In this document: positions 12,180 to 25,222 of the stretch, in pieces
Numbering within the stretch: position 1 is the first letter of the stretch
How the letters are laid out: every line of letters starts with the position of its first letter
Origin: Alopecurus myosuroides
Taxonomy: Eukaryota > Streptophyta > Magnoliopsida > Poales > Poaceae
Assembly (NCBI GenBank): GCA_028641055.1
Contig: CM054062.1
Location: forward strand, 12,932,826 to 12,996,825
Length of the DNA stretch: 64,000 nucleotides
Direction of reading: 5' to 3'
Notes under the pieces: model-generated
Told to the model about the DNA's origin: nothing
The model's input: only the letters and a program-made list of their open reading frames with translations
Database searches by the model: none
Program-made: the position numbers and the translations under genes

Positions 12180-15100
12180 TGTCGCACCCTGATTTCTAGG
12201 GGATACTCACCGTACGAACTGGATAGCAGATGCTTGGATTATGGGGCATAACTGCTCCCACGTCCCAGCTTCCTGGTAGGCCTGCGCTTATGCGCGACAA
12301 CACAAGCTCTGCTATTCCACCGTCGATGTAAACTATCCACTAGAGATCAAAGGCACTTCCGTCGACGTACTTCAAACCATACACACATGGTACGTCAACG
12401 GCGTTTAACAAGTGATATCACAACAGATCTCTACGACACAAAAGATTGAAATAAGTTGCAAATGGCTCTCATTAGAGCAGAGATAGCAAATACAATCATT
12501 CAGAGGGCACATGCCCCAACAATACATCGTTACAATACAGCGGAAGCATTCAACATGTCTGAGTACAGACAAGAACCAAATAGGCCTAAGAGGCCGGAAA
12601 CAAACAGACGGAGCCCATCCACGAAGTCTCGGATCCTGCCCGGGTCCGCTATCTACTCGTCAGCAGCCTCGTCATACTCCACGTAGTTGCCACCATGTAG
12701 ATCCTCAGAAACGTCGTCTGCGTAAAACCACAGCCCCAAAGGGGTCAGTACACCAACGTACTGGCAAGCAAGACTCACAGTTCACCAAAGTGTAACCCGT
12801 CAACACCAAGCACAGATGCTTTGGGTTCAACGGAAAGGAAGGGGATATAAAAGATGCTGCAACTGGCTGCACTAACCAACTACAGAGATTCTAACACTTC
12901 CAACTATCAGAAAGGGGATAAGATCGAGTGATTGTACCCAACTGAAAGATAACTTCAAACAAACCCATCCTGGATCTCGCCCCTTATCCAAAGAAGCAAT
13001 CCGAGGATAACTCACACAGTTGATATAATGATGATTCAGATTATTGTGTCAATAAGCCTATTACTAGTCAAGTTGTTAATCATTGGGTGAGATTGTGAGT
13101 CATTAGTTTAAGTTGTCCTGAGTACTTGTTAGCCAGTACTTTCACCAAGTAATCCATAACCGCGGAAAACACGGCTTCTCGAGAAGATTATCCCTGCAGG
13201 GTTGCACCAATTTGGCCGTACACTCATGAATAACCCGCCAGACGGGAGATCACCCCACCAAGCGGGGCACTCAACACAACCAACCATTCCTCGCATCAAG
13301 CCCAAAGAACCTTGGGCGCACGGCTAATCGAGCCCAGAAGAAAATGGACCCTCATAGCACTCTAAGAACGTGTCCCCCTATATGCCGACTACAAAAGTTC
13401 CACCCTGGCCTGGGCTCGCAAAAACATGCATGCGGCAAATAGAACACACGAACTAAATGAGGCGATTTGGACGAGATGCGAATCAGGTCAAGTTGAGGGG
13501 GGCGCCCATACTCGCTTCCCAAATGCGGGTAGTGCGCTCATCATGGATCAGTAGACAAGACCCTTTTCCTATTAGGGTCGACACTAGCAGGCTTCAAAAC
13601 CTCTCATGGGCCTCCTGCCGGTGCCTTATCATCAAATTTATTATTAATAGTAACATTAGCATGATTGATTGATTAAACATCGAGCCCCCAGAACATAATG
13701 GAAATAGTAACAGAAAGTAACGGGTAACAGACTCGAGCAAAACAACCTAAGCATGCTAGTAAGACGCGGGCTCAAACAATGGTTGTAGGAAGGGAGATGA
13801 GGCAATGTCAGGTTTAAGGGATTCATGTGATAGGTTCGTAACAGAAACAACTACTACTAAGGCTAGCAGTAAAGAACAACGGAAAGTATCGGTAACCAAT
13901 GTTGAAAGGAACACGATGGTTCATGTGAGTGATAACTTGCCTGCAAAACCCAGTAGCCTGGTACTGAGCTAACTCCTTAGAAGGGGTGTCGTAAGGATCG
14001 TCGGTCTCAACGTCGTCGTTTATCCGAGAAGAAGCAAACAAGCAAGGCAGAAAGATAAACAATCATTATCATGGCATTGTGCACAATCAATATGATGCAT
14101 AACAATTTAATAGATGCAACAAAATAACCTAATTAATATGGTAGCACAATTTAAATGGACACATATGCAATTTTTGAGTTGCATAGGAAAAGCCCATGGA
14201 ATTTGGTTAGTTTATTTGTTTTCCAACTAATCAACAGGTGATAATGGTTTAGTATGATGCATGCAAAAGGAAAACAGCAAAATAACAACATTAGAATCAA
14301 GTTTAAATAGGGTGTAGCAATTTAGGATTTTATTATTAATTTTATGGAATTTTGAGTGCCTTAAGGGGAACACACAAGTATTTGTTGTTTTCAACCATTT
14401 AAAATGTTCAAAACAAATAACAAAGTTGATATTTGAAGAGAACATCAAATTCTGGTTGGATTACATGTTTCAATTATTGAAATTTGAATTAGGATGATTT
14501 TATTATGAATTAAACAATATCAAACAAGTTTTAATTGAATTTAAAACAAGATTAAATATTAATTGAATTTTATTTGTTCAAACTATAAATTCAAATTCAC
14601 ATTTGAAAAGTTCACACTTTGGTGGGTTGAAAACATAGTTTGCATGTTCAAAAATATTTTATATTAAGCAAGTTATGATTTTATCAAATTCAATTGAATT
14701 AAACAAGATTTAAGTTGTTTGGGCAATTTAAATTATTCAAACAGTGAAACAAATTTTATATTTGAATAGAACATTCAAAAAGGTGTGAAAAACATATTTT
14801 ATTTGCCCTATTTGGATTTAGTGTGAATTAGTTAGGAATTATTACAAATTGCATTTGAATTATTCAAATTTGAATTTTAAATGTTTTTGGAAAAGTCAAA
14901 ACAGTGCACAAATAAGTTATTTGGAAAGATTATAAAATTTGGAGCAATAAACATATAAAGTTTTTATTTATTGGGTTCATATATTAAAAATTATTGATTT
15001 ATGAAGTTGGGTGTTTATTCTGCCACTTAAAGAATTAGAAAACAAATCAGGAAAAGTTTTTATTCTTTTGTTACCGCCGCGGGGTCTAACCCCAGCCTCT

Positions 15101-16901
15101 GTCCAGTGGGACCGTGGCCTACGTGGCGCGGTTAGGAGATGAGGTGGCGCCAGAGGTGTATGACGGGTGGGCCTGGCGCTGTTGTGGAAGAAAAAGGAAA
15201 AAGGGGTGCGTCTCCCAGGGTTCGAACCAGCGATCTGTAGGGCGCGCGCAAGGAACAGGCCAGCTGCGCTGGCGATCGATTCGTGACAGATACAGGGTGC
15301 GACGGAGGTTAACATGTGTGCTGTGCGTTAACTGCATCTAACTGAAACTGTTCTGAACTTCGTTGCAGGTAACGCGGAACTGAACTCAGCGGGGCAGACG
15401 GCGAGCGACAGCGCCCTGGCCGTTGGTGCTCGTTGCTGCTGTGGTGGCTCGAGTGCAGGAGGGTACGTGGTCGATGTGTGGCGCGGATGCCAGCGAGCAG
15501 AAAAGGAGAGGGAAGGGCAGGACGACGTGCTCACCGCGCTGCTCGGTGTCGTGGTTCAGATGGTCGAGGCCGCAATCGGAGGGATTCTCCGGCGATGGCG
15601 CGGCCACCGCGGTGCCTCCCGGCAGCGGGCGAGGGGAAGGCGAACCCCAGGGCACAACCGCGCTTCCATTCCACGCCTCAGTTGCTCCTCGAGGCGGCCA
15701 GAACGTCGATGCGGTGAGGATGCAGGTGGTCTGACGGGGCTAAGGTGGTGGTGCTCTGTGGTGATCTCCGGCGATGCAAGGTTCAGCAGGGCAGAGGGCG
15801 GCGGCAGGGAAAAGAAAGGGCTAGGGTTTTGCAGCCGATGGGGAGTAGGTTAGCTACTTAAGGAGAGGGAGGCCAGTACGGCAGCTCATCCATGGGGGTG
15901 GAGGAGATCAGATGGTTCAGAGCCAGTTCGTACTGATGACAGCGACAGGGAGGGAAAAGGTACTGGGCCTGGAAGAAGGGGTTGGGCTGGGAGGTAAGTG
16001 GAGTGGGGGTGGGCTGGATGAAGATTAGAGGGCTGGGCTTAGCCTTCTCCCTCTCTCTTGTTATTTTTGTTTTTTTTTTTTTTTTTTTTTTGCACAGAAC
16101 CAAAGGGAAGAAAAGGAGGCCTTTTAAGTTAACAGAAAATTCATAAAAATTAGTGTTAGCATAGATAGGTTAGAAGAAATCAAATGCCAAGTTTGGGTTT
16201 TGCAGAAGATTAATTTTTTTAATTACTGTTTTGCAATTTAAGTCAATATTTAAAGGAATGCTTCTTATTTGGTTTTTATTAAAAATCAACATGTTTATTA
16301 GGGGAACCCCAATGATTTAATTTGATTAAAGCATTAGAATGGTTTGGTATTTTTCATGTCTTGGAAGTTGGTGCTGTTTGAAAGAATTTGATTTGAAATT
16401 GGAATATTTGGTTAATTGAAATAGAAACCACAATTTAATAGGGTGAACCCTATCATTAGTTGGGTTAGAATTATTGGACTGATTTTTATAGTTTCCAAAT
16501 GAGTTGTTGATGATGATTTTGCTTTGAATTTGGAAACAACTATTTGGATGTTGGTTTGGGATTTCAAATGGAAAACAAATTGATTTTGGAAAGGGTTTGA
16601 TTATTGGATGCATTTTTATAGAAATAAAACAATAGTTTGGAATCACAAATTTAATGGAAGCAAATAATTGTTTTATTTTGAAATATCATTTTAGAAATTG
16701 TAACATCACAAGGATGAAACAAAAGGGTTTGAATTTTGGTTTGGAATTCAAATAGAAAACAAAGGAAAACAACTGAAAACAGTTGGAAAACAAATGGAAA
16801 ACAAACAAAACAAATGCAACCAACATGATGCCATGATGCAAAACATGAAATAACAGACAACAAACATTCTAAAGGCTATTTTTCAGACTTGGGATGTTAC
16901 A
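12180..16901 (-). repeat. LARD LTR, 3' copy (element orientation)
   Basis: It is 4722 bp long, from TGTCGCACCC to GATGTTACA on the plus strand. It has an AT-rich half (about 14080-15060 and 16120-16900) and a GC-rich core (15070-15900). The many overlapping open frames in the core are unsupported by any motif and I treat them as chance. A T run of about 23 lies near 16070-16092. A tRNA-like block sits at 15208-15280. It differs from the other LTR at about six single bases plus the T-run length. Confidence 0.92.
15208..15280 (-). other. tRNA-like block in the LARD left LTR
   Basis: On the minus strand AGCGCAGCTGG (inside 15260-15272) matches the Pol III A-box core, and GGTTCGAACCC (15218-15228) matches the B-box closely. 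Spacing is about 30-40 bases, as in tRNA genes. The folding of a full cloverleaf is poor, so I do not call a tRNA gene. A comparable block occurs in the related solo LTR at 46706-46779. Confidence 0.5.
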
Positions 16902-17938
16902 AAACGCCCCCCCTTGAAGGAATCGCGCCCCGAGATTCCTACTGAGAAAAGAAAGGTCCGGAAACTTTTTGGGAAGATCTTATTGAGCTTTGACACGTGA
17001 AACACATCGTGCACATTGGATAGACGTCAGAGAATTTGCAAACCACCGGAACATTTCAAGTAAAGGGGAGAGATTTTGCACCAAGGGTGTATATCTGGAT
17101 AGAATTTGATTCATTTGGAGAATAGGCTATCTGGCTAGAATGGTGGAACAGAGTTGTTGACATCAATCCAAAACTAAGAATGAGATCAATGTCAGAATCA
17201 TCAACATGAGAGTAACGAGGAATATGTGGCCTCCCATTAGAATTGGATTGTTCTTACTTATCTTGGAAGTCAACATTTGAGATCCCGAGGAGTGAACAGA
17301 GTTTTGATTGCTTAGTGGAACCAGAATTGGGTTGTATGTTGTGGAAAAGATTTTTGACACAAAGGAATTTGATTCTCCGGTATGAAATAACACTTTAGTT
17401 GGACACGAGTTTACGAGGAAGTTTTGATTAGACGCCGGTAGAAGAATTGAATTGGAAAACAACAACAAGATTTCAACGGACGAAAAGGATGTTGAGAAGA
17501 ACAGGATATGAACATCGGGGAAAACAAGAACAAAACTCCTGAGGTACTACGGAAAACCCATCCGGGCTTCTAAAGGATCAATATCTACTGCTTAAGGAAT
17601 AGAGGATCTGCTTCCGGGGCTTACACGCCTCCGTTCTCAATCATGAGTAGGCAACATGATAAATCATGTCACAACCACCTCCATTCCTATGGACTAGTAG
17701 ATATAACCATCCTAGAGAAACCAGAATTCGTGAAATCCTAACTTGAAAGTTTAGATGAGAATGGAAAACAACGTTGCACTTCCTTACCAGAACAGGGAGG
17801 GTGGGTGGGGAAAGAAGAAAAAGAACAGAATTCCTACTCTCACGTTTCATTTTTCCTGTATAGCTACAAAAATAGTTTCTAGACTCAACTGCGACCAGTA
17901 AAAAGGGATCCTACAGGCAGACAGGCTCTGATACCATT
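16902..17938 (-). other. LARD interior, non-coding
   Basis: This 1037 bp interior contains only short frames without recognisable domains. On the minus strand it starts with the primer-binding site (17924-17936) and ends with a purine tract (complement of ACGCCCCCCCTTG, about 16903-16916). Nothing else identifiable is seen. Loss of all coding sequence while both priming signals are kept is the definition of a LARD-like element. Confidence 0.8.
17924..17936 (-). other. LARD primer-binding site, tRNA-iMet type
   Basis: The plus strand reads GGCTCTGATACCA, whose reverse complement is TGGTATCAGAGCC, the initiator-methionine tRNA site. Two bases separate it from the LTR at 17939. It sets the orientation of the element to minus. 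Confidence 0.92.
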
Positions 17939-20900
17939 TGTCGCACCCTGATTTCTAGGGGATACTCACCGTACGAACTGGATAGCAGATGCTTGGATTA
18001 TGGGGCATAACTGCTCCCACGTCCCAGCTTCCTGGTAGGCCTGCGCTTATGCGCGACAACACAAGCTCTGCTATTCCACCGTCGATGTAAACTATCCACT
18101 AGAGATCAAAGGCACTTCCGTCGACGTACTTCAAACCATACACACATGGTACGTCAACGGCGTTTAACAAGTGATAACACAACAGATCTCTACGACACAA
18201 AAGATTGAAATAAGTTGCAAATGGCTCTCATTAGAGCAGAGATAGCAAATACAATCATTCAGAGGGCACATGCCCCAACAATACATCGTTACAATACAGC
18301 GGAAGCATTTAACATGTCTGAGTACAGACAAGAACCAAATAGGCCTAAGAGGCCGGAAACAAACAGACGGAGCCCATCCACGAAGTCTCGGATCCTGCCC
18401 GGGTCCGCTATCTACTCGTCAGCAGCCTCGTCATACTCCACGTAGTTGCCACCATGTAGATCCTCAGAAACGTCGTCTGCGTAAAACCACAGCCCCAAAG
18501 GGGTCAGTACACCAACGTACTGGCAAGCAAGACTCACAGTTCACCAAAGTGTAACCCGTCAACACCAAGCACAGATGCTTTGGGTTCAACGGAAAGGAAG
18601 GGGATATAAAAGATGCTGCAACTGGCTGCACTAACCAACTACAGAGATTCTAACACTTCCAACTATCAGAAAGGGGATAAGATCGAGTGATTGTACCCAA
18701 CTGAAAGATAACTTCAAACAAACCCATCCTGGATCTCGCCCCTTATCCAAAGAAGCAATCCGAGGATAACTCACACAGTTGATATAATGATGATTCAGAT
18801 TATTGTGTCAATAAGCCTATTACTAGTCAAGTTGTTAATCATTGGGTGAGATTGTGAGTCATTAGTTTAAGTTGTCCTGAGTACTTGTTAGCCAGTACTT
18901 TCACCAAGTAATCCATAACCGCGGAAAACACGGCTTCTCGAGAAGATTATCCCTGCAGGGTTGCACCAATTTGGCCGTACACTCATGAATAACCCGCCAG
19001 ACGGGAGATCACCCCACCAAGCGGGGCACTCAACACAACCAACCATTCCTCGCATCAAGCCCAAAGAACCTTGGGCGCACGGCTAATCGAGCCCAGAAGA
19101 AAATGGACCCTCATAGCACTCTAAGAACGTGTCCCCCTATATGCCGACTACAAAAGTTCCACCCTGGCCTGGGCTCGCAAAAACATGCATGCGGCAAATA
19201 GAACACACGAACTAAATGAGGCGATTTGGACGAGATGCGAATCAGGTCAAGTTGAGGGGGGCGCCCATACTCGCTTCCCAAATGCGGGTAGTGCGCTCAT
19301 CATGGATCAGTAGACAAGACCCTTTTCCTATTAGGGTCAACACTAGCAGGCTTCAAAACCTCTCATGGGCCTCCTGCCGGTGCCTTATCATCAAATTTAT
19401 TATTAATAGTAACATTAGCATGATTGATTGATTAAACATCGAGCCCCCAGAACATAATGGAAATAGTAACAGAAAGTAACGGGTAACAGACTCGAGCAAA
19501 AGAACCTAAGCATGCTAGTAAGACGCGGGCTCAAACAATGGTTGTAGGAAGGGAGATGAGGCAATGTCAGGTTTAAGGGATTCATGTGATAGGTTCGTAA
19601 CAGAAACAACTACTACTAAGGCTAGCAGTAAAGAACAACGGAAAGTATCGGTAACCAATGTTGAAAGGAACACGATGGTTCATGTGAGTGATAACTTGCC
19701 TGCAAAACCCAGTAGCCTGGTACTGAGCTAACTCCTTAGAAGGGGTGTCGTAAGGATCGTCGGTCTCAACGTCGTCGTTTATCCGAGAAGAAGCAAACAA
19801 GCAAGGCAGAAAGATAAACAATCATTATCATGGCATTGTGCACAATCAATATGATGCATAACAATTTAATAGATGCAACAAAATAACCTAATTAATATGG
19901 TAGCACAATTTAAATGGACACATATGCAATTTTTGAGTTGCATAGGAAAAGCCCATGGAATTTGGTTAGTTTATTTGTTTTCCAACTAATCAACAGGTGA
20001 TAATGGTTTAGTATGATGCATGCAAAAGGAAAACAGCAAAATAACAACATTAGAATCAAGTTTAAATAGGGTGTAGCAATTTAGGATTTTATTATTAATT
20101 TTATGGAATTTTGAGTGCCTTAAGGGGAACACACAAGTATTTGTTGTTTTCAACCATTTAAAATGTTCAAAACAAATAACAAAGTTGATATTTGAAGAGA
20201 ACATCAAATTCTGGTTGGATTACATGTTTCAATTATTGAAATTTGAATTAGGATGATTTTATTATGAATTAAACAATATCAAACAAGTTTTAATTGAATT
20301 TAAAACAAGATTAAATATTAATTGAATTTTATTTGTTCAAACTATAAATTCAAATTCACATTTGAAAAGTTCACACTTTGGTGGGTTGAAAACATAGTTT
20401 GCATGTTCAAAAATATTTTATATTAAGCAAGTTATGATTTTATCAAATTCAATTGAATTAAACAAGATTTAAGTTGTTTGGGCAATTTAAATTATTCAAA
20501 CAGTGAAACAAATTTTATATTTGAATAGAACATTCAAAAAGGTGTGAAAAACATATTTTATTTGCCCTATTTGGATTTAGTGTGAATTAGTTAGGAATTA
20601 TTACAAATTGCATTTGAATTATTCAAATTTGAATTTTAAATGTTTTTGGAAAAGTCAAAACAGTGCACAAATAAGTTATTTGGAAAGATTATAAAATTTG
20701 GAGCAATAAACATATAAAGTTTTTATTTATTGGGTTCATATATTAAAAATTATTGATTTATGAAGTTGGGTGTTTATTCTGCCACTTAAAGAATTAGAAA
20801 ACAAATCAGGAAAAGTTTTTATTCTTTTGTTACCGCCGCGGGGTCTAACCCCAGCCTCTGTCCAGTGGGACCGTGGCCTACGTGGCGCGGTTAGGAGATG

Positions 20901-22657
20901 AGGTGGCGCCAGAGGTGTATGACGGGTGGGCCTGGCGCTGTTGTGGAAGAAAAAGGAAAAAGGGGTGCGTCTCCCAGGGTTCGAACCAGCGATCTGTAGG
21001 GCGCGCGCAAGGAACAGGCCAGCTGCGCTGGCGATCGATTCGTGACAGATACAGGGTGCGACGGAGGTTAACATGTGTGCTGTGCGTTAACTGCATCTAA
21101 CTGAAACTGTTCTGAACTTCGTTGCAGGTAACGCGGAACTGAACTCAGCGGGGCAGACGGCGAGCGACAGCGCCCTGGCCGTTGGTGCTCGTTGCTGCTG
21201 TGGTGGCTCGAGTGCAGGAGGGTACGTGGTCAATGTGTGGCGCGGATGCCAGCGAGCAGAAAAGGAGAGGGAAGGGCAGGACGACGTGCTCACCGCGCTG
21301 CTCGGTGTCGTGGTTCAGATGGTCGAGGCCGCAATCGGAGGGATTCTCCGGCGATGGCGCGGCCACCGCGGTGCCTCCCGGCAGCGGGCGAGGGGAAGGC
21401 GAACCCCAGGGCACAACCGCGCTTCCATTCCACGCCTCAGTTGCTCCTCGAGGCGGCCAGAACGTCGATGCGGTGAGGATGCAGGTGGTCTGACGGGGCT
21501 AAGGTGGTGGTGCTCTGTGGTGATCTCCGGCGATGCAAGGTTCAGCAGGGCAGAGGGCGGCGGCAGGGAAAAGAAAGGGCTAGGGTTTTGCAGCCGATGG
21601 GGAGTAGGTTAGCTACTTAAGGAGAGGGAGGCCAGTACGGCAGCTCATCCATGGGGGTGGAGGAGATCAGATGGTTCAGAGCCAGTTCGTACTGATGACA
21701 GCGACAGGGAGGGAAAAGGTACTGGGCCTGGAAGAAGGGGTTGGGCTGGGAGGTAAGTGGAGTGGGGGTGGGCTGGATGAAGATTAGAGGGCTGGGCTTA
21801 GCCTTCTCCCTCTCTCTTGTTATTTTTGTTTTTTTTTTTTTTTTTTTGCACAGAACCAAAGGGAAGAAAAGGAGGCCTTTTAAGTTAACAGAAAATTCAT
21901 AAAAATTAGTGTTAGCATAGATAGGTTAGAAGAAATCAAATGCCAAGTTTGGGTTTTGCAGAAGATTAATTTTTTTAATTACTGTTTTGCAATTTAAGTC
22001 AATATTTAAAGGAATGCTTCTTATTTGGTTTTTATTAAAAATCAACATGTTTATTAGGGGAACCCCAATGATTTAATTTGATTAAAGCATTAGAATGGTT
22101 TGGTATTTTTCATGTCTTGGAAGTTGGTGCTGTTTGAAAGAATTTGATTTGAAATTGGAATATTTGGTTAATTGAAATAGAAACCACAATTTAATAGGGT
22201 GAACCCTATCATTAGTTGGGTTAGAATTATTGGACTGATTTTTATAGTTTCCAAATGAGTTGTTGATGATGATTTTGCTTTGAATTTGGAAACAACTATT
22301 TGGATGTTGGTTTGGGATTTCAAATGGAAAACAAATTGATTTTGGAAAGGGTTTGATTATTGGATGCATTTTTATAGAAATAAAACAATAGTTTGGAATC
22401 ACAAATTTAATGGAAGCAAATAATTGTTTTATTTTGAAATATCATTTTAGAAATTGTAACATCACAAGGATGAAACAAAAGGGTTTGAATTTTGGTTTGG
22501 AATTCAAATAGAAAACAAAGGAAAACAACTGAAAACAGTTGGAAAACAAATGGAAAACAAACAAAACAAATGCAACCAACATGATGCCATGATGCAAAAC
22601 ATGAAATAACAGACAGCAAACATTCTAAAGGCTATTTTTCAGACTTGGGATGTTACA
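17939..22657 (-). repeat. LARD LTR, 5' copy (element orientation)
   Basis: It is 4719 bp and almost identical to 12180-16901. Differences I found by eye are near 12415, 12549, 13580, 13743, 15472 and 16857 of the left copy, plus three fewer T in the homopolymer. On the minus strand this is the 5' LTR: it abuts the primer-binding site at its inner edge and would hold the promoter. Confidence 0.92.
20967..21039 (-). other. tRNA-like block in the LARD right LTR
   Basis: This is the identical copy, in the second LTR, of the A-box/B-box-like block at 15208-15280, displaced by 5759 bases. It was duplicated with the LTR and is not independent evidence. Confidence 0.5.
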
Positions 22658-22662
22658 CCTTT

Positions 22663-22763
22663 CCATGCTATTGCATCCTTGCTCTTGTTTAGCATGTTTG
22701 CTTTATTCATCATATAAACCCTCGTAAAAAGGGATTGTCATCAATTACCAAAATGGGGGAGAT
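22663..22763 (+). other. Copia 3' interior and polypurine tract
   Basis: This short stretch resumes the Copia interior after the nested element's target duplication CCTTT (22658-22662). It ends with the purine tract AAAATGGGGGAGA (about 22750-22762) immediately before the right LTR. Such a tract primes plus-strand DNA synthesis. Its position shows the element kept its replication signals although pol is gone. Confidence 0.85.
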
Positions 22764-25222
22764 TTAAAGCGCATGGTTCCCCCATATGTGGTTTTGGTAA
22801 TTAATGACAATCCTTATGGACTAATGTTTGCATTGAGTTATCCTTTGTAGATATTGTCCATAGGAAATAATGGAGTTCGTGTGTTGAACTCTATTAGCTT
22901 CCTTGATGGCCATTGTTATTCATGGATTTATATGAAGAATGGTCATGGTTTGAGTTGAGCTTATTGCTAGTGTTTCTTGAAGAAAAGGATTAGGTGATCT
23001 TTCATTATCATCTTCAAGACATCATCTTTAGAAGTGAGAAGCAAAGATACAAGGTTGATCAAGCAAGCGATCAACACTCAAAGCTACAAGTTGTACCAAG
23101 TGGGATTGTGTATCTCATGGTATGGTAAGCATTTGTCAATATAGCTTTGTGAACTAACCCATTATATGTGTGTGTCGCATCTCTATGTGTGGTTAGGTAT
23201 CTTTCCATGGGCATGAACCAAAAGGAAGATTTCATATAGTCCGTGGTCTATGTCGTCGTCAAGCGGTGTTCGTCATCTAGCTTGACGTGGAAGCTCAAGT
23301 GAAGCATCTAGAAGATATCCTATGCTTGATGCTTGCCATCCTTTTGGAGATTGTTGCCTTGTGAAGATTTGCCGAAGGGTCTCTCCCATAATGGTGTATG
23401 GGGGAGCTAGTCTCTCCCATAATGGTGTATGGGGGAGCAACTTGCAAGTCTTCATCAAGCGGAGTTTGTGCTAGCAAGCGCAATCAAGACAGAAGATCCA
23501 ACTTGAGAGAGTCAAGATCGTCATCATCTAGCTCAAGTGGAATGCTCAAGTCAAAGGTATAATCTTGATAGGTTTTCTATTTTACCGGTCTCGTGTCTTC
23601 GGGAGACCGGGTTATAGGATAGATAGTCGTACTATCAAGAGGGGCTCTCAAGTGAGTAACGTGATCGAATTGTTGTGGAGAGCTCAAACCTTTGCATACT
23701 TGCATATCATCTTTCTTGGTTCTTATTTGGCTTTTGTTTCCTTTGGGTTCTAGTACTTGTCGTGATCTTCATGGCAAGCCAAGGTTTATCGAAAACGGTT
23801 TTGGTAAGAAAAACTTGTTGCGATTTCGGTGGTGAAAATATCCGGTTCAGCTTTGAGAATGTTTCCACACCTTCCATGTGTGGTAACTTCTCCATTCCTT
23901 TTTTTTGGATAGTATTTGTTATTAAATTTCCAACCCATTTGGATTCACCTTATTCGGAGTTCATTCGCAAAAGTTATGTGTGTTTTCGTGTTGGAGGTTT
24001 TACCGAGTGTTCCTATTTGAGAGGTTTAAACCTTTACCCATTTGGTTTTATCTTCCATTCATGGACAATGATGTTTATCTGCATATTCTTGTAGTGCTCG
24101 TCGTTGCGATTTCAACGAGCCCAAGAACATCGAAAACGGAGTCCGTATGCAAAAGTTGTAGCATTTCTCGTATCGGTTGTCAGTCTTAGTTTTTGCATCC
24201 GGAATATTCCGGGCCATTCCGGCCATAACAGGAAAAAGCAGAAAACGGCTAGTTTTGAGCCCCTATTTGAGGGGTTTTCTTCCCCAAAGCCCCCAAGCCT
24301 TTCCCAACCCGTTTTCCCTCTTTCTCTCCACCATTGTTGACTTTGGAAAGCTTGCTCCTCTCTCAATCCCTCCAATGATTCTTGCATATCTTTGAGGGAG
24401 AAGTTAGAGGAGATCTAGATCTACATTTCCACCAATCCATCCTCCTTCTTAGTGAGGGAAACCTAGTAGATCTTGATCTTGGAGTTCTTGGTGTTTCTCC
24501 ATTGTTCTTCCTCTCTTATTCCCCCATAAGCATTTGTTGCTTTGTTGGAATTTGAGAGTGGAGGATTCGAGCACTTGTGCTCTTGCCATTTGCACCGGTT
24601 GCATCGGTTTGGTCTCTCCACGAGGATTCGTGGAAGTGAAAGATTGTGAGCTTGTTACTCTTGGGTCTTGGACCCTAGACGACTTGTGGTGTTCTTGGGA
24701 GCCTCCAATTGAGTTGTGGATGAGTGCCCCGAGATTGTGGTGACACCGAGAGCCTCCAATTGAGTTGTGGATGCGTGCCTCGGGTTTGAAGGTTGCCAAT
24801 AGTGGAAGGTGAACTAGGCCTTTGTGGCGGGGTTCATCGGAGAATAGGGTGAGGCCTTTGTGGCGTTGAGTAGGCCTTCGTGGCGAGCTCACACCCCTCC
24901 AACGAGACGTACTCCCCTTTGTGGGAGGAACTCGGGAATACATCTTCGTCTCTGTGTGCCTCGGTTATTTCTATACCCGAGATTTTTACTTATGCAATTT
25001 ACATTGTGATAGCCTTCGAGCTTGAAGTTATATATCTTGCTATCACCTTGTTACTTGTCTTGCTTAGCATAAGTTGTTGGTGCATCTAGTTTTCAATAGA
25101 ATATTTAGGTTGTATGCTTGTTAATTTAAACACCTAGTTTAGTTCCGCATTTAGCAAGCATTAACCGGAAAAGGTTTAATCGCCTATTCACCCCCCCTCT
25201 AGGCGACATCGTTGTCCGTTCA
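22764..25222 (+). repeat. Right (3') LTR of the Copia element
   Basis: This is the direct copy of 3941-6467. Its first dinucleotide is TT rather than TG. It is shorter by about 68 bp, mostly because of one deletion of about 61 bp after 24239 that removed the second palindrome copy, and because the C run is shorter. Dozens of single-base differences from the left LTR are visible by eye. It ends at 25222 and is followed by the target duplication GGCTT and the resumed LINE. Confidence 0.9.

Larger units (their letters stand above)
12180..22657 (-). mobile_element. LARD-type non-autonomous LTR retrotransposon, nested
   Basis: Two 4.7 kb direct repeats (12180-16901 and 17939-22657) enclose only 1037 bp. 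The primer-binding site next to the right repeat and the purine tract next to the left repeat are both in reverse orientation, so the element reads on the minus strand. LTR ends on that strand are TGTAACATCC and GTGCGACA. The target duplication CCTTT (12175-12179 and 22658-22662) is perfect. No coding sequence for gag or pol is present, so movement must depend on proteins from another element. The tRNA-iMet primer site fits Gypsy chromovirus-like donors, but the family is not proven. Confidence 0.9.
3941..25222 (+). mobile_element. Copia-type LTR retrotransposon, gag-only, split by a nested LARD
   Basis: A complete element lies between two LTRs (3941-6467 and 22764-25222) and is flanked by the target duplication GGCTT. 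It has a tRNA-iMet primer-binding site just inside the left LTR, a polypurine tract just before the right LTR and a gag gene, but no protease, integrase or reverse transcriptase. Without the nested insertion it is about 10.8 kb. Gag style, LTR length and the purine-tract context resemble the SIRE/Maximus group of grass Copia elements. That is my recognition and has not been checked against a database. The element would need proteins from an autonomous relative to move. The two LTRs differ at many positions, so it is clearly older than the nested element. Confidence 0.9.

Noticed and set aside
15387..15853. Overlapping GC-rich open frames on both strands in the LARD LTRs (repeated at 21145-21612)
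   Set aside because: They occur in all phases on both strands, show no motif, and are explained by high GC with few stop codons inside an LTR.
17163..17468. 101-codon frame in the LARD interior as a possible gag remnant
   Set aside because: Low-complexity composition, no zinc knuckle or capsid motif; most likely chance.
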